Notes under the pieces: model-generated | What the model was told of the DNA's origin: nothing | Database searches by the model: none | The model's input: the letters and a program-made list of their open reading frames with translations, nothing else | Shown: one piece after another, positions 34,401 to 42,700 of the stretch | Numbering within the stretch: position 1 is the stretch's first letter | Layout: each line of letters opens with the position of its first letter | Origin: Amycolatopsis sp. A133 | GTDB taxonomy: Bacteria > Actinomycetota > Actinomycetes > Mycobacteriales > Pseudonocardiaceae | Direction: 5' to 3' | Length of the DNA: 64,000 bases | Assembly: GCF_031082405.1 (NCBI RefSeq) | Contig: NZ_JAVHJU010000003.1 | Span: 278,608 to 342,607, forward strand | Made by a program: the position numbers and the translations under genes

Positions 34401-36764
34401 GAGACCGGCATGGCCGCGCAGGACCGTGGGTTCTTCAGCGTCCTCAACCTGGTGCAGGCCTGGGGCGAGCCGGTGCGGATCGACGTGCTGAGCACCGGCA
34501 CCGCCGACGTCACCGGCACCGACCTCACCCGGCCGGAGCACGCCACGCTCGCGGGCATCGCGCGGGTGGTCCCCCTGGAAGTCCCGGGTGCGGTCGTGCG
34601 CCGGATCGACGTCGAGACGGTGTCGGCGGAGGTCGTGGCGGAGCTGTTCCACCCGGCGGACGCCCCGGCCGAGGTCGCGGTGCGCCGCGGCCGCCGCTGG
34701 GTGCTCGAGCACACCCAGCTCGCGGTGCCCGAGGCCGCGCCGGTGCTGCGCGCAGGCGGGCGCTACCTCATCACCGGCGGCACCGGCGGCATCGGCGTCA
34801 CCTTGGCCGAAGACTTCGCCCTGCGCGTCCGGGCGAAGCTGATCCTGCTGACCCGTGGTGGCCTGCCGCCGCGGGAAGAGTGGGACGCGCACCTGGCCGC
34901 GCACGGCGGCACCGACCGGGCCGGGCGGGCGGTGCTCGCCGTCCGGCGGATGGAGGCGGCCGGCGCGGTGGTGCACGTGGTCGCCGCCGACGTGACCGAC
35001 CCGGCGCGGCTGCGGGAGGTTCGCGAGCTGGCGGAGCGCGAATTCGGCGGGCTCGACGGGATCGTCCACGCGGCCGGGCTCCCCGGCGGCGGCGTCGCCG
35101 AGGTCAAGGAGCGGCCGGCCGCGGAGGCGGTGCTGGCGCCGAAGATCGGCGGCACCCTGGCCCTGGCCGAGGCGTTCGCCGACCTGCCGCTGGACTTCGT
35201 CGCGCTGTGCTCGTCGGTCACCGCCGTCTCCGGCGACTTCGGGCAGGTCGACTACTGCGCGGCCAACAACTTCCTCGACGCCTACGCCCGCGGCGACCAC
35301 GGCTGGCGGGCCCGCGTGGTCTCGCACAACTGGGGCGGCTGGGACGAGGTCGGCATGGCCGCCGAGGTGGCCGCGCCGTCGGCGATCCGCTCCACCCGCA
35401 CGAAGGCGGACGGCCCGGTCGCGCACCCGGTGCTCAGCACCCGCACGGGCGGGAGCTGCCACGGGCTGGTTTCGGCGGCCGGGCACTGGCTGCTCGACGA
35501 GCACCGGATCGCCGGCGTGCCGGTCGTCCCGGGCACCGGGCACCTGGAAAGCGTGCGGGCCGCGGTCGAGGCGGCGCTGCCGCGCCCCGGCGACGGCCAC
35601 GTCGTCGAACTGCAGGACGTCGTGTTCCTCGAACCGTTCTCGGTGCCCGAAGGCACGGTCGCGGAGTACCGGGTCGCCTTCGACGGCGACGGGTTCGCGG
35701 TGACCAGCCGCGCGGCCGGGGTGACCAAGGTGCACGTCCGCGGCTCCGCGGGCTGGGTCCCGGCCCCGACGACGTCCACGGTGGACCTCGATGCGGTCCG
35801 CGGCCGGACGCGGGTGCTCGACGACGGCAACGCCTTCGGCACCGGCCGGACCAGCATGGTCACCTTCGGCCCGCGGTGGGCCGCGCTGCGCACCCACCAC
35901 GTCGGCGAGCACGAAGAACTGGCCTCGCTGGTCGCGCCCGAGGCGGCGGCCGGGGACACCGGCTGGGCGCTGCACCCGGCGCTGCTCGACGTCGCGACCG
36001 CGTTCGGCCGCGGCCGGGGCAGCGGTACCTACCTGCCGATGAGCTACGGCCGCGTGGTGGTGCACGCGCCGCTCCCGGCGAGCTTCCACAGCCACCTGCG
36101 GTACCGGGACTCCGGCGGGGACCAGGTCGTCTCGGCCGATCTGACGCTGTGCGCCGACGACGGGCGCGTGCTCGTCGAAATCGAGGACTTCGTGTTGCGG
36201 CAGGTCGACGAAGGCGCGGTGAGCGGCGGGCTCGCGGCGGTGGCGCCGCGGTCCACTGTGGATAGCGCCGGGATCCGGCCGGTCGACGGCGCCGAGGCGT
36301 TCCTGCGCGCGCTGACGCCCGGCCTCGGAGGCCAGGTCGTGATCAGCACCCGCCCGGTGCGCGACCTGTTCGCCCGCCGGGTCACCGCCGAGCGGCTGGA
36401 GGAAACCGAAGAGGCGGCCGAGCCGGCCGAGGCACCGGTCCAGGACGGCTACCTCGCCCCGCGCACCGATCTGGAGGCCGAGATCGCCCGGCAGTGGGCG
36501 GAAGTGCTCGGCGTCGAGCGCGTCGGCGTCGACGACGACTTCTTCGCCCTCGGCGGCAACTCGCTGGTCGCCATCCAGCTGATCGCCCAGGTCCGCAAGA
36601 CCACCGGCGCCCGGCTGGCCATGAAGACGCTGTTCGAATCCTCCACGGTGGCCGCCCTGGCCGAGCGGATCGAGGAACTGCGGGGTGCGGAGCTTTCACG
36701 TGAAAGCTCCGCCCCGGCCGCAGCGGAGCCGGCCGCGACCACCATCCCCAAGCTCGAGCGCTGA
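31449..36764 (+). CDS. Type I PKS module, KS-AT-KR-DH-ACP
   Basis: 1771 residues starting at GTG 31449 (GTGA overlap). Ketosynthase ~15-440 with Cys187 (TACSTSL) and intact EAHGTG/NIGH histidines. Acyltransferase ~530-850 with Ser622 in GHSVGEY and the HAFH motif at 718, the malonyl-CoA signature. Ketoreductase region ~1100-1300 with TGGTGGIG near 1109 and Tyr1269. Dehydratase ~1335-1600, placed after the KR as in many hybrid modules, with His1352 (DEHRI) and Asp1514 (LLDVATA). Carrier ~1670-1745 with Ser1705 in LGGNSL. The domain set should give an alkene at the extended unit. The C-terminal tail contains a 22-bp DNA palindrome that is part of the coding sequence. Confidence 0.9.
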   Translation: MTHDLEPDSDPGAEPIAIVGMAARVPGAGDLRRFWRNLVDGVESVKPATREELLARGADPATLDDPSWVNATTVVEGFDEFDADLFGMTSREAEITDPQHRVFLEACHSALTDGGYDPARYRGAIGVYGGTGRTGYLVENLLRNERVMASQHGGIGMSTGNQPSYLTTAVSYKLNLRGPSLAIHTACSTSLVAVHLACEALRNGECDMALAGGVNLEMPHGIGYMGVEGFTSPDGHVRAFDAGANGTVWSSGAGVVLVKRLSQALEDGDHIRAVVLGNAINNDGATKVGFSAPSVAGQTEAIAQAVGMAGVDPRTIGYVEAHGTGTALGDPIEINSLSTVYGHGVPDTGWCAIGSVKSNIGHLSQAAGVVALIKTVLAMEHGLIPPTINYAEPNPGIDFPRSPFYPARTVTKWEAADTPRRAGVSSFGVGGTNAHLVLEEAPPPRRQRRPHPAHLLRVSAKTPETLATAVEHLADRLAGDVDLDLADVAHTLAAGRTEYPHRAVVVARDTEDAVDGLRDPRRLLAARADEPQVAFLFSGQGSQYAGMGAELYRSEPVFAAAVDECCELSGIAGLKDLIFDRGGDTKLRETRYTQPALFVVEYALAVLWRSWGVRPGAMIGHSVGEYVAATVAGVFTPADAVRLVVRRGELMQAMPAGAMLAVQLDEEAVAKRLPAGLAIAGVNGPGTCVVAGPSGAVADFAALLKASDVQCRELVTSHAFHSPMMDPILAEFTEAVAAVPRSAPALPFLSNLTGGWITGAQATDPGYWAAHLRRAVRFGDCVRTLFAGGERWALVECGPGHQLAGLARAAVPKGLPAPRPSLPGRTDREGDVETLYAAAGLLWAHGVPVESTSGYRVPLPGYPYARKRYWIDPDPKGTLAEPERPSGPLPLDEWFAVPSWRQAGPDLRREPFTDCLAFVEDDVLPGLLRDAGVAVTEVRPGERFAAVAGGFTVRPGVREDYDELVAALAHRPERVVHAWALGGTETGMAAQDRGFFSVLNLVQAWGEPVRIDVLSTGTADVTGTDLTRPEHATLAGIARVVPLEVPGAVVRRIDVETVSAEVVAELFHPADAPAEVAVRRGRRWVLEHTQLAVPEAAPVLRAGGRYLITGGTGGIGVTLAEDFALRVRAKLILLTRGGLPPREEWDAHLAAHGGTDRAGRAVLAVRRMEAAGAVVHVVAADVTDPARLREVRELAEREFGGLDGIVHAAGLPGGGVAEVKERPAAEAVLAPKIGGTLALAEAFADLPLDFVALCSSVTAVSGDFGQVDYCAANNFLDAYARGDHGWRARVVSHNWGGWDEVGMAAEVAAPSAIRSTRTKADGPVAHPVLSTRTGGSCHGLVSAAGHWLLDEHRIAGVPVVPGTGHLESVRAAVEAALPRPGDGHVVELQDVVFLEPFSVPEGTVAEYRVAFDGDGFAVTSRAAGVTKVHVRGSAGWVPAPTTSTVDLDAVRGRTRVLDDGNAFGTGRTSMVTFGPRWAALRTHHVGEHEELASLVAPEAAAGDTGWALHPALLDVATAFGRGRGSGTYLPMSYGRVVVHAPLPASFHSHLRYRDSGGDQVVSADLTLCADDGRVLVEIEDFVLRQVDEGAVSGGLAAVAPRSTVDSAGIRPVDGAEAFLRALTPGLGGQVVISTRPVRDLFARRVTAERLEETEEAAEPAEAPVQDGYLAPRTDLEAEIARQWAEVLGVERVGVDDDFFALGGNSLVAIQLIAQVRKTTGARLAMKTLFESSTVAALAERIEELRGAELSRESSAPAAAEPAATTIPKLER
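36689..36710. repeat. 22-bp perfect palindrome inside the PKS C-terminus
   Basis: Core GAGCTTTCACGTGAAAGCTC is self-complementary. It encodes GAELSRESS in the linker after the ACP, outside any fold, so it is tolerated. It looks like a small dispersed repetitive element. Confidence 0.75.
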
Positions 36765-36774
36765 AGCAGGAGAC

Positions 36775-39765
36775 ATGACCGACACGAAACAATGGACGTT
36801 CCCGGCCTCGTTCGGGCAGGAGCGGATCTGGCTGTCCAACCAGCTCGACCCGGCGTCCCCGGTGTACAACCTGCCCTGCCAGGTGCGGCAGGACCTGCCG
36901 CTGTCCGACGGCCAGTGGCGGGCCGCGCTCGGCGTGGTCGTCGGGCGCCACGAAGCCCTGCGGACGGCGTTCCGGCTGGAAGGCGGCGACCTCGTCCAGG
37001 TCGTGCACGCCGAGGTGCCGATCGAGCCCGAGGTGCACGACCTGCGCGAGCACCCGGACCGGGAAGCGAAAGCGGCGGAACTGGCCGAGGCCATCGCCCG
37101 CCGCCCGATCCCCCTGGACGCGGCACCGCCGTGGCGAGCCCAGCTCTGCTGGCTCGGCGACGCGGACTGGCTGCTCACCTTCGTCGTGCACCACACGGTG
37201 TTCGACGCCGGCTCGGTGCCGGTGCTGACGAACGAGCTGAACGAGGCGTGCAACGCGGCCGCCGAAGGACGGTTGCCGAAGCTGCCCGAGCTGGCCGTCC
37301 AGTACCCGGACTACTCGGCGTGGCAGCGCGATCAGCTGCCGTCCGTGCGGGCCCAGCTGGACTACTGGCGCGAGCGGCTGGCCGGGCTCGCGCCCGTGCA
37401 CAACCTGCCCACCGACCGGCCGCGGCCCGCGGAGTTCGGGTTCGACGGCGACCAGGTCGACTTCACCCTGCCGGACGGGCTCCTGGAGCGGGTGGGCGAG
37501 GTCGGCCGGGGACTGTCGGCGTCGCCGTTCATGGTGCTGCTCGCCGGCTACACCGCGCTGCTGTCCCGGCTGTCCGGGACGGACGACGTCGTGGTCGGGG
37601 TTCCGGTCGCCGGGCGAGACCTGCCGGAGCTGGCGCCGCTGATCGGCATGTTCGTCAACCAGCTGGCCATCCGCGTCGGCTGCGGGGGCGACCCGACGTT
37701 CGCCGAGCTGACCGGCCGGGTCCGGACGGCCGTGCTGGACGCGATCGAGCACGGCCGGGTGCCGTTCCAGCTGGTCGCGGACGAGGTGCGGCCCGAACGC
37801 GACCCGGCGGTGCAGGCGCTGTACCAGATCGGGTTCAACTTCATCCCCGATTCGGGCATCGAGCCGGTCCGCTACGCCACGGCCAAGGACGACGTCGCCA
37901 TCGACCTGACCGCCGTCGGCGGCCGGCTGCTGTACCGCACCGACCTGTTCGACCGGGCGACGGCGGAGTCCATGGTGGACCGGTTCCTGCGGATCCTGGT
38001 GGCCGCGACCGCGGATCCGGCGACGCCGGTCGCGGATCTTCCGCTGCTGTCGGAAGCCGAACGCCGTCAGGTCGAGGAGTGGAGCGGCTCGTCCACCGGG
38101 GACTCGTCGCCGCTGTTCGTCGCGCGCTTCGAAGAGCAGGTGCGGGCGACGCCCGACGCCGTCGCCGTCGACCTCGGCGGTGCCCGGCTGACCTACGCCG
38201 AGCTCAATGCGCGGGCCAACCGGATCGCGCACCGCCTCGGCGGCGGCGGGGTGGCCGCGGTCTGCGCGCCGAACTCGGCGGACCTCGTCGCCGGCGTCCT
38301 CGGGGCCTTGAAGAGCGGCACGGCCTACGTCCCCCTCGACCCGGCCGACCCGGCGCCGCGGCAGGCGCTGATCCTCGCCGACGCCGGGGCCCGCGTGGTC
38401 CTCACCGCGGGTGGTGTCACGCTCGAAGGCGAGACCCTCGCCCTCGACGATCCCGCCGTCTGGGCCGATGCCTCGACCGACGACCCCGAACCCGCCGCGG
38501 GCCCGGACGACGTCGCCTACGTGATCTACACGTCCGGCTCGACCGGGCGGCCGAAGGGCGTGCAGGTCGGGCACCGCGCGCTCGCCACCTACCTCGGCTG
38601 GGCGCGCGAGGCGTACCCGAGCCTGGCGGGCCGGGCGCTGCTGCACACCTCGGCGTCGTTCGACCTGACGGTGACGACACTGCTGGGGCCGCTCACCGCC
38701 GGGGGCTCCATCGTGGACACCGGACGGCCCGATTTTGTCAAGGCCACGCCGACCCACCTCGCGGTGCTGCCGGAGGAGTCGTACCCCACCGGGGATCTGG
38801 TGCTCGGCGGGGAGGCGCTGATGGGTGAGGCCGTGCGGCCGTTCTCCGGAATCGCCGTCACCAACGAGTACGGGCCGACGGAAGCGACCGTCGGCTGCGT
38901 GCTCCACCGGCTCGGCGGACCCGTCTCCGGGCCGGTGCCGATCGGCCGGCCGGCGCCCGGCACGCGGGCGTACGTGCTCGACGAGCGGCTGCGGCCGGTC
39001 CCGCCGGGGGTCGCCGGGCAGCTCCACCTCGCCGGGGCGCAGCTCGCCCACGGCTACCTCGGCCTGCCTGAACTGACCGCCGAGCGGTTCCCCGACGGCC
39101 CGTACGGGCGGATGTACGCCACCGGCGACCTCGCGCGGTGGCGCCGCGACGGCACCCTGGAATACCTCGGCCGGACCGACGAGCAGGTCAAGCTGCGCGG
39201 CTACCGGATCGAGCCGGGGGAGGTGGAAGCCGCGCTGCGGGAGCTGCCCGGCATCCGCGACGCCGCGGTGGCCGTCCGGGAAGGCATCCTCGTCGGCTAC
39301 GTCGCCGGAACCGCCGACGGCGCGGCCGAAGCGCTGCGGGCGACGCTGCCGGAGTACCTGGTGCCGACGGTGTTCGTCACCCTCGAAGCGCTGCCCGTGG
39401 CGGCGAGCGGGAAGCTCGACCGGGCCGCCCTGCCCGACCCGCAGCTCGGCGGCGCGGCGGAGTACGTGGCTCCGACCACCGCGGCCGAGGAGCTGGTCGC
39501 CGAGGTGCTCGGCGAACTCCTCGGCGTCGAGAAGCTCGGGGTGCACGACGACTTCTTCGCCAGCGGCGGCAACTCCCTGCTGGCCATCCGCGCCATGTCC
39601 CGCATCCGCAAGCAGGTCGGCGTCGACCTGCCGGTCCGCGGTCTCTTCTCGTTCACCACGGTGGCCGGCCTGGCCGCCGAAGTCGAGCGGCGGCTGGAAG
39701 CCGACCTCGACCGGCTCAGCGACGAAGAAGTCCGGGCCCAGCTGGCCGAAGGTGAGCAGGCGTGA
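36775..39765 (+). CDS. NRPS C-A-T, Asn-type
   Basis: 996 residues. Condensation ~5-430 with HHTVFDAGS (His140; the Gly after Asp is Ala in the usual HHxxxDG). Adenylation ~450-910 with [12 protein letters not shown] and ATGDLAR. Carrier ~920-985 with Ser934 in SGGNSL. The A code aligned to GrsA is D-L-T-K-V-G-E-V, one residue from the known Asn code DLTKLGEV and near the Asp code DLTKVGHI. I therefore predict Asn (or Asp). Such residues are typical substrates of SyrP-like beta-hydroxylases, one of which ends this operon. It starts 10 bases after the PKS stop. Confidence 0.9.
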   Translation: MTDTKQWTFPASFGQERIWLSNQLDPASPVYNLPCQVRQDLPLSDGQWRAALGVVVGRHEALRTAFRLEGGDLVQVVHAEVPIEPEVHDLREHPDREAKAAELAEAIARRPIPLDAAPPWRAQLCWLGDADWLLTFVVHHTVFDAGSVPVLTNELNEACNAAAEGRLPKLPELAVQYPDYSAWQRDQLPSVRAQLDYWRERLAGLAPVHNLPTDRPRPAEFGFDGDQVDFTLPDGLLERVGEVGRGLSASPFMVLLAGYTALLSRLSGTDDVVVGVPVAGRDLPELAPLIGMFVNQLAIRVGCGGDPTFAELTGRVRTAVLDAIEHGRVPFQLVADEVRPERDPAVQALYQIGFNFIPDSGIEPVRYATAKDDVAIDLTAVGGRLLYRTDLFDRATAESMVDRFLRILVAATADPATPVADLPLLSEAERRQVEEWSGSSTGDSSPLFVARFEEQVRATPDAVAVDLGGARLTYAELNARANRIAHRLGGGGVAAVCAPNSADLVAGVLGALKSGTAYVPLDPADPAPRQALILADAGARVVLTAGGVTLEGETLALDDPAVWADASTDDPEPAAGPDDVAYVIYTSGSTGRPKGVQVGHRALATYLGWAREAYPSLAGRALLHTSASFDLTVTTLLGPLTAGGSIVDTGRPDFVKATPTHLAVLPEESYPTGDLVLGGEALMGEAVRPFSGIAVTNEYGPTEATVGCVLHRLGGPVSGPVPIGRPAPGTRAYVLDERLRPVPPGVAGQLHLAGAQLAHGYLGLPELTAERFPDGPYGRMYATGDLARWRRDGTLEYLGRTDEQVKLRGYRIEPGEVEAALRELPGIRDAAVAVREGILVGYVAGTADGAAEALRATLPEYLVPTVFVTLEALPVAASGKLDRAALPDPQLGGAAEYVAPTTAAEELVAEVLGELLGVEKLGVHDDFFASGGNSLLAIRAMSRIRKQVGVDLPVRGLFSFTTVAGLAAEVERRLEADLDRLSDEEVRAQLAEGEQA

Positions 39766-42700
39766 CCACGATCGACGAGACCGGCAGCGCGGCCGCGCGC
39801 CGCGCGTTGCTGGAACGGCGGCTGCGGCGGCGCACCGAGCCGGCCGCGACCATCACCCGGCGCCCGGACGGCGACCCCGTTCCGCTGTCCTACCAGCAGG
39901 AACGCGTCTGGTTCATGGAGCAGTTCGCTCCGGGCACGACGTCGTACCACATCCCCGTGCCGATCCGGCTCACCGGACGGCTCGACCCGGGTGTCCTGCA
40001 GGCCGCCCTGGACGCCCTGCCGGCGCGGCACGAGGCCCTGCGCATGCGGTTCCCGACCGGAGAGGACGGGCAGCCGGCCGCCCACGTCGAACCGGTCGTC
40101 ACCGTGCCTTTGTCCATTGTGGACGTAAACGGCGAGGAAGCGGCGCGCGCGGTGATCGACGCCGCGGCCGCCGAGCCGTTCGACCTGGCCGCCGGACCGC
40201 TGCTGCGGGCCACCCTCGCCCGGATTTCGGCCGAGGAGCACCTCCTGGTGGTGTGCACGCACCACATCGTCGGCGACGGCTGGTCGGTCGACCTGCTGCT
40301 GCGCGACCTCGCGGCGCACTACCACGGCACGGCGGAAGCGCCGCCCGCGTTGTCCATCGGCTACGGCGACTTCGCGCACTGGCAACGCCGGACCCTCACC
40401 GGCGCCGAACTGGACCGGCAGCTCGGCTTCTGGCAGGGCGCGCTCCGCGGCGTCGAGCCCCTGGAACTGCCCACCGACCGGCCGCGGCCCGCGACCCAGG
40501 CGTTCGACGGGGCGATCCACGAGTTCTTCGTCGAGCAGGACCTCGCGCAGGCCCTCGGCGAGCTGAGCCGTTCGCACGGCGTCACGCTGTTCATGACCCT
40601 GCTGGCCGCGTACCAGGTGCTGCTGGCGCGGTACTCCGGGCAGGCGGACTTCGCCGTCGGGTCGTCGTCGGCCGGGCGCGGGCTGCCCGAGCTGGACGGC
40701 GTGGTCGGCATGTTCGTCAACATGCTGCCGCTGCGCGCCCAGCTCGACGGCGACCCGGCGTTCGCCGAACTGCTGGAGCGGACCCGGCGGCACGTGCTCG
40801 ACGCGTTCGACCACGCCGACGTCCCGTTCGAGCGCCTGGTCAACACGCTCGGCGTGCCCCGTGACGTGAGCCGCTCGCCGGTGTTCCAGGCGATGTTCGT
40901 GCTGCAGAACTACGAGATGGGCCGGCTCGCCGCGGCGGGGACGTCCGAAGTGGACTTCCGCTGGCTGCCGATGGACCTGCCCTCGACCCGGTTCGACTTC
41001 GAGTTCCACGCCATCGAGATCGCCACCGGGCTCATCGGGAAGTTCGTGCACAACACCGCGCTCTTCGGCGCCGAAACGGTCGCCGGCATGGCCGATCGCC
41101 TGGTCACTCTGCTGCGCTCGATCGTCGCCGACCCGACGCGGGCACTGTCCGAACTGGACATCCTGGGCGACCAGCGGGACCTGGTGGTGCACCGCTGGAA
41201 CGACACGGCGGGGGAGATCCCGCCGGGCACGCTCCACGGCCTCGTCGAGGCACAGGTCGCCCGCACGCCGGACGCGCCCGCGCTGACCTTCCGCGGTGAG
41301 TCCTTGTCCTACCGGGAGCTGGACGAGCGCGCCAACCGGCTGGCCCACCGCCTGCGTGAGCTGGGGGTAGCACCGGGGACCCTGGTCGGCGTCTTCGCGC
41401 AGCGGTCGTTCGACCTGGTCGTCGCGCTGCTCGGCGTGCTCAAGGCCGGGGGCGCGTACGTGCCGCTCGACCCGGAGTACCCGGCGGACCGGCTCGCGTT
41501 CATGCTCGAAGACGCGGCCGCCCCGGTCGTCCTGACCCAGGCCGCCCTCCGGGAGACCCTCCCGCCGGGCGAGGCGACCGTCGTCGTCCTCGACGACCTG
41601 ACCGGGCCGGGCACGCCCGTGGAACCGCCAGCGACCGCGGACGATCCCGCGTACGTCATCTACACCTCCGGGTCCACCGGGCGGCCGAAGGGCGTGCCGA
41701 ACGGGCACCGCGGCATCGTCAACCGCCTCGACTGGATGCAGCGCGCCTACGGCCTCGACGGCTCGGACGCGGTGCTGCAGAAGACCCCGGCGAGCTTCGA
41801 CGTCTCCGTGTGGGAGTTCTTCTGGCCGCTCATCACCGGCGCGCGGCTGGTCCTGGCCGAGCCGGGCGGCCACAAGGACGCCGCCTACCTGCGGGAACTC
41901 CTCGTCGACGAAGGGATCACGACCGCGCACTTCGTGCCGTCGATGCTGACGTTGTTCCTCGCCGAAGCCGGCCTCGAGGCCGTGACGGCGCTGCGGCGGG
42001 TCGTCTGCAGCGGCGAGGAACTGCCGTTGGACACCGCCCGCGAGTTCGTCCGGCGGCTGCCGCACTGCGAGCTGCACAACCTCTACGGCCCGACCGAAGC
42101 CGCCATCGACGTCACGGCCTGGCACTGCACCCCCGAAGCGCTGGCCGAGGTGGCGTCCGTGCCGATCGGGGCGCCGATCCGCAACACCCGGATCCACGTC
42201 CTCGACCGGCGCGGAAACCCGTGCCCGGCCGGCGTCCCCGGCGAGCTGCACATCGCGGGGGTGGGGCTGGCGCTCGGCTACCACAACCGGCCGGAGCTGA
42301 CGGCCGAGCGGTTCGTGCCCGACCCGTTCCACGGCGGCCGCATGTACCGCACCGGCGACCTCGCGCACTGGCGCCCGGACGGGACGCTGGGCTTCCTCGG
42401 CCGGCTGGACCACCAGGTCAAGCTGCGCGGCCTGCGCATCGAACTCGGCGAGATCGAGACGGCCCTGCGCGAGCAGGACGGCGTCCGCGACGCCGCGGTG
42501 CTCGTCCGCGAGGACACGCCGGGGGACAAGCGGCTGGTCGGGTACGTCGTCGGCGACGCGGACCCCGGCGTGCTGCGGACGGCGCTGAAGCGCAGCCTGC
42601 CGGACTACATGGTGCCGCCGTCGTTCGTCACCCTCGACGAGCTGCCGCTGACGCCGAACGGGAAGCTCGACCGCAAGGCCCTGCCCGCCCCGGTCGCGGC

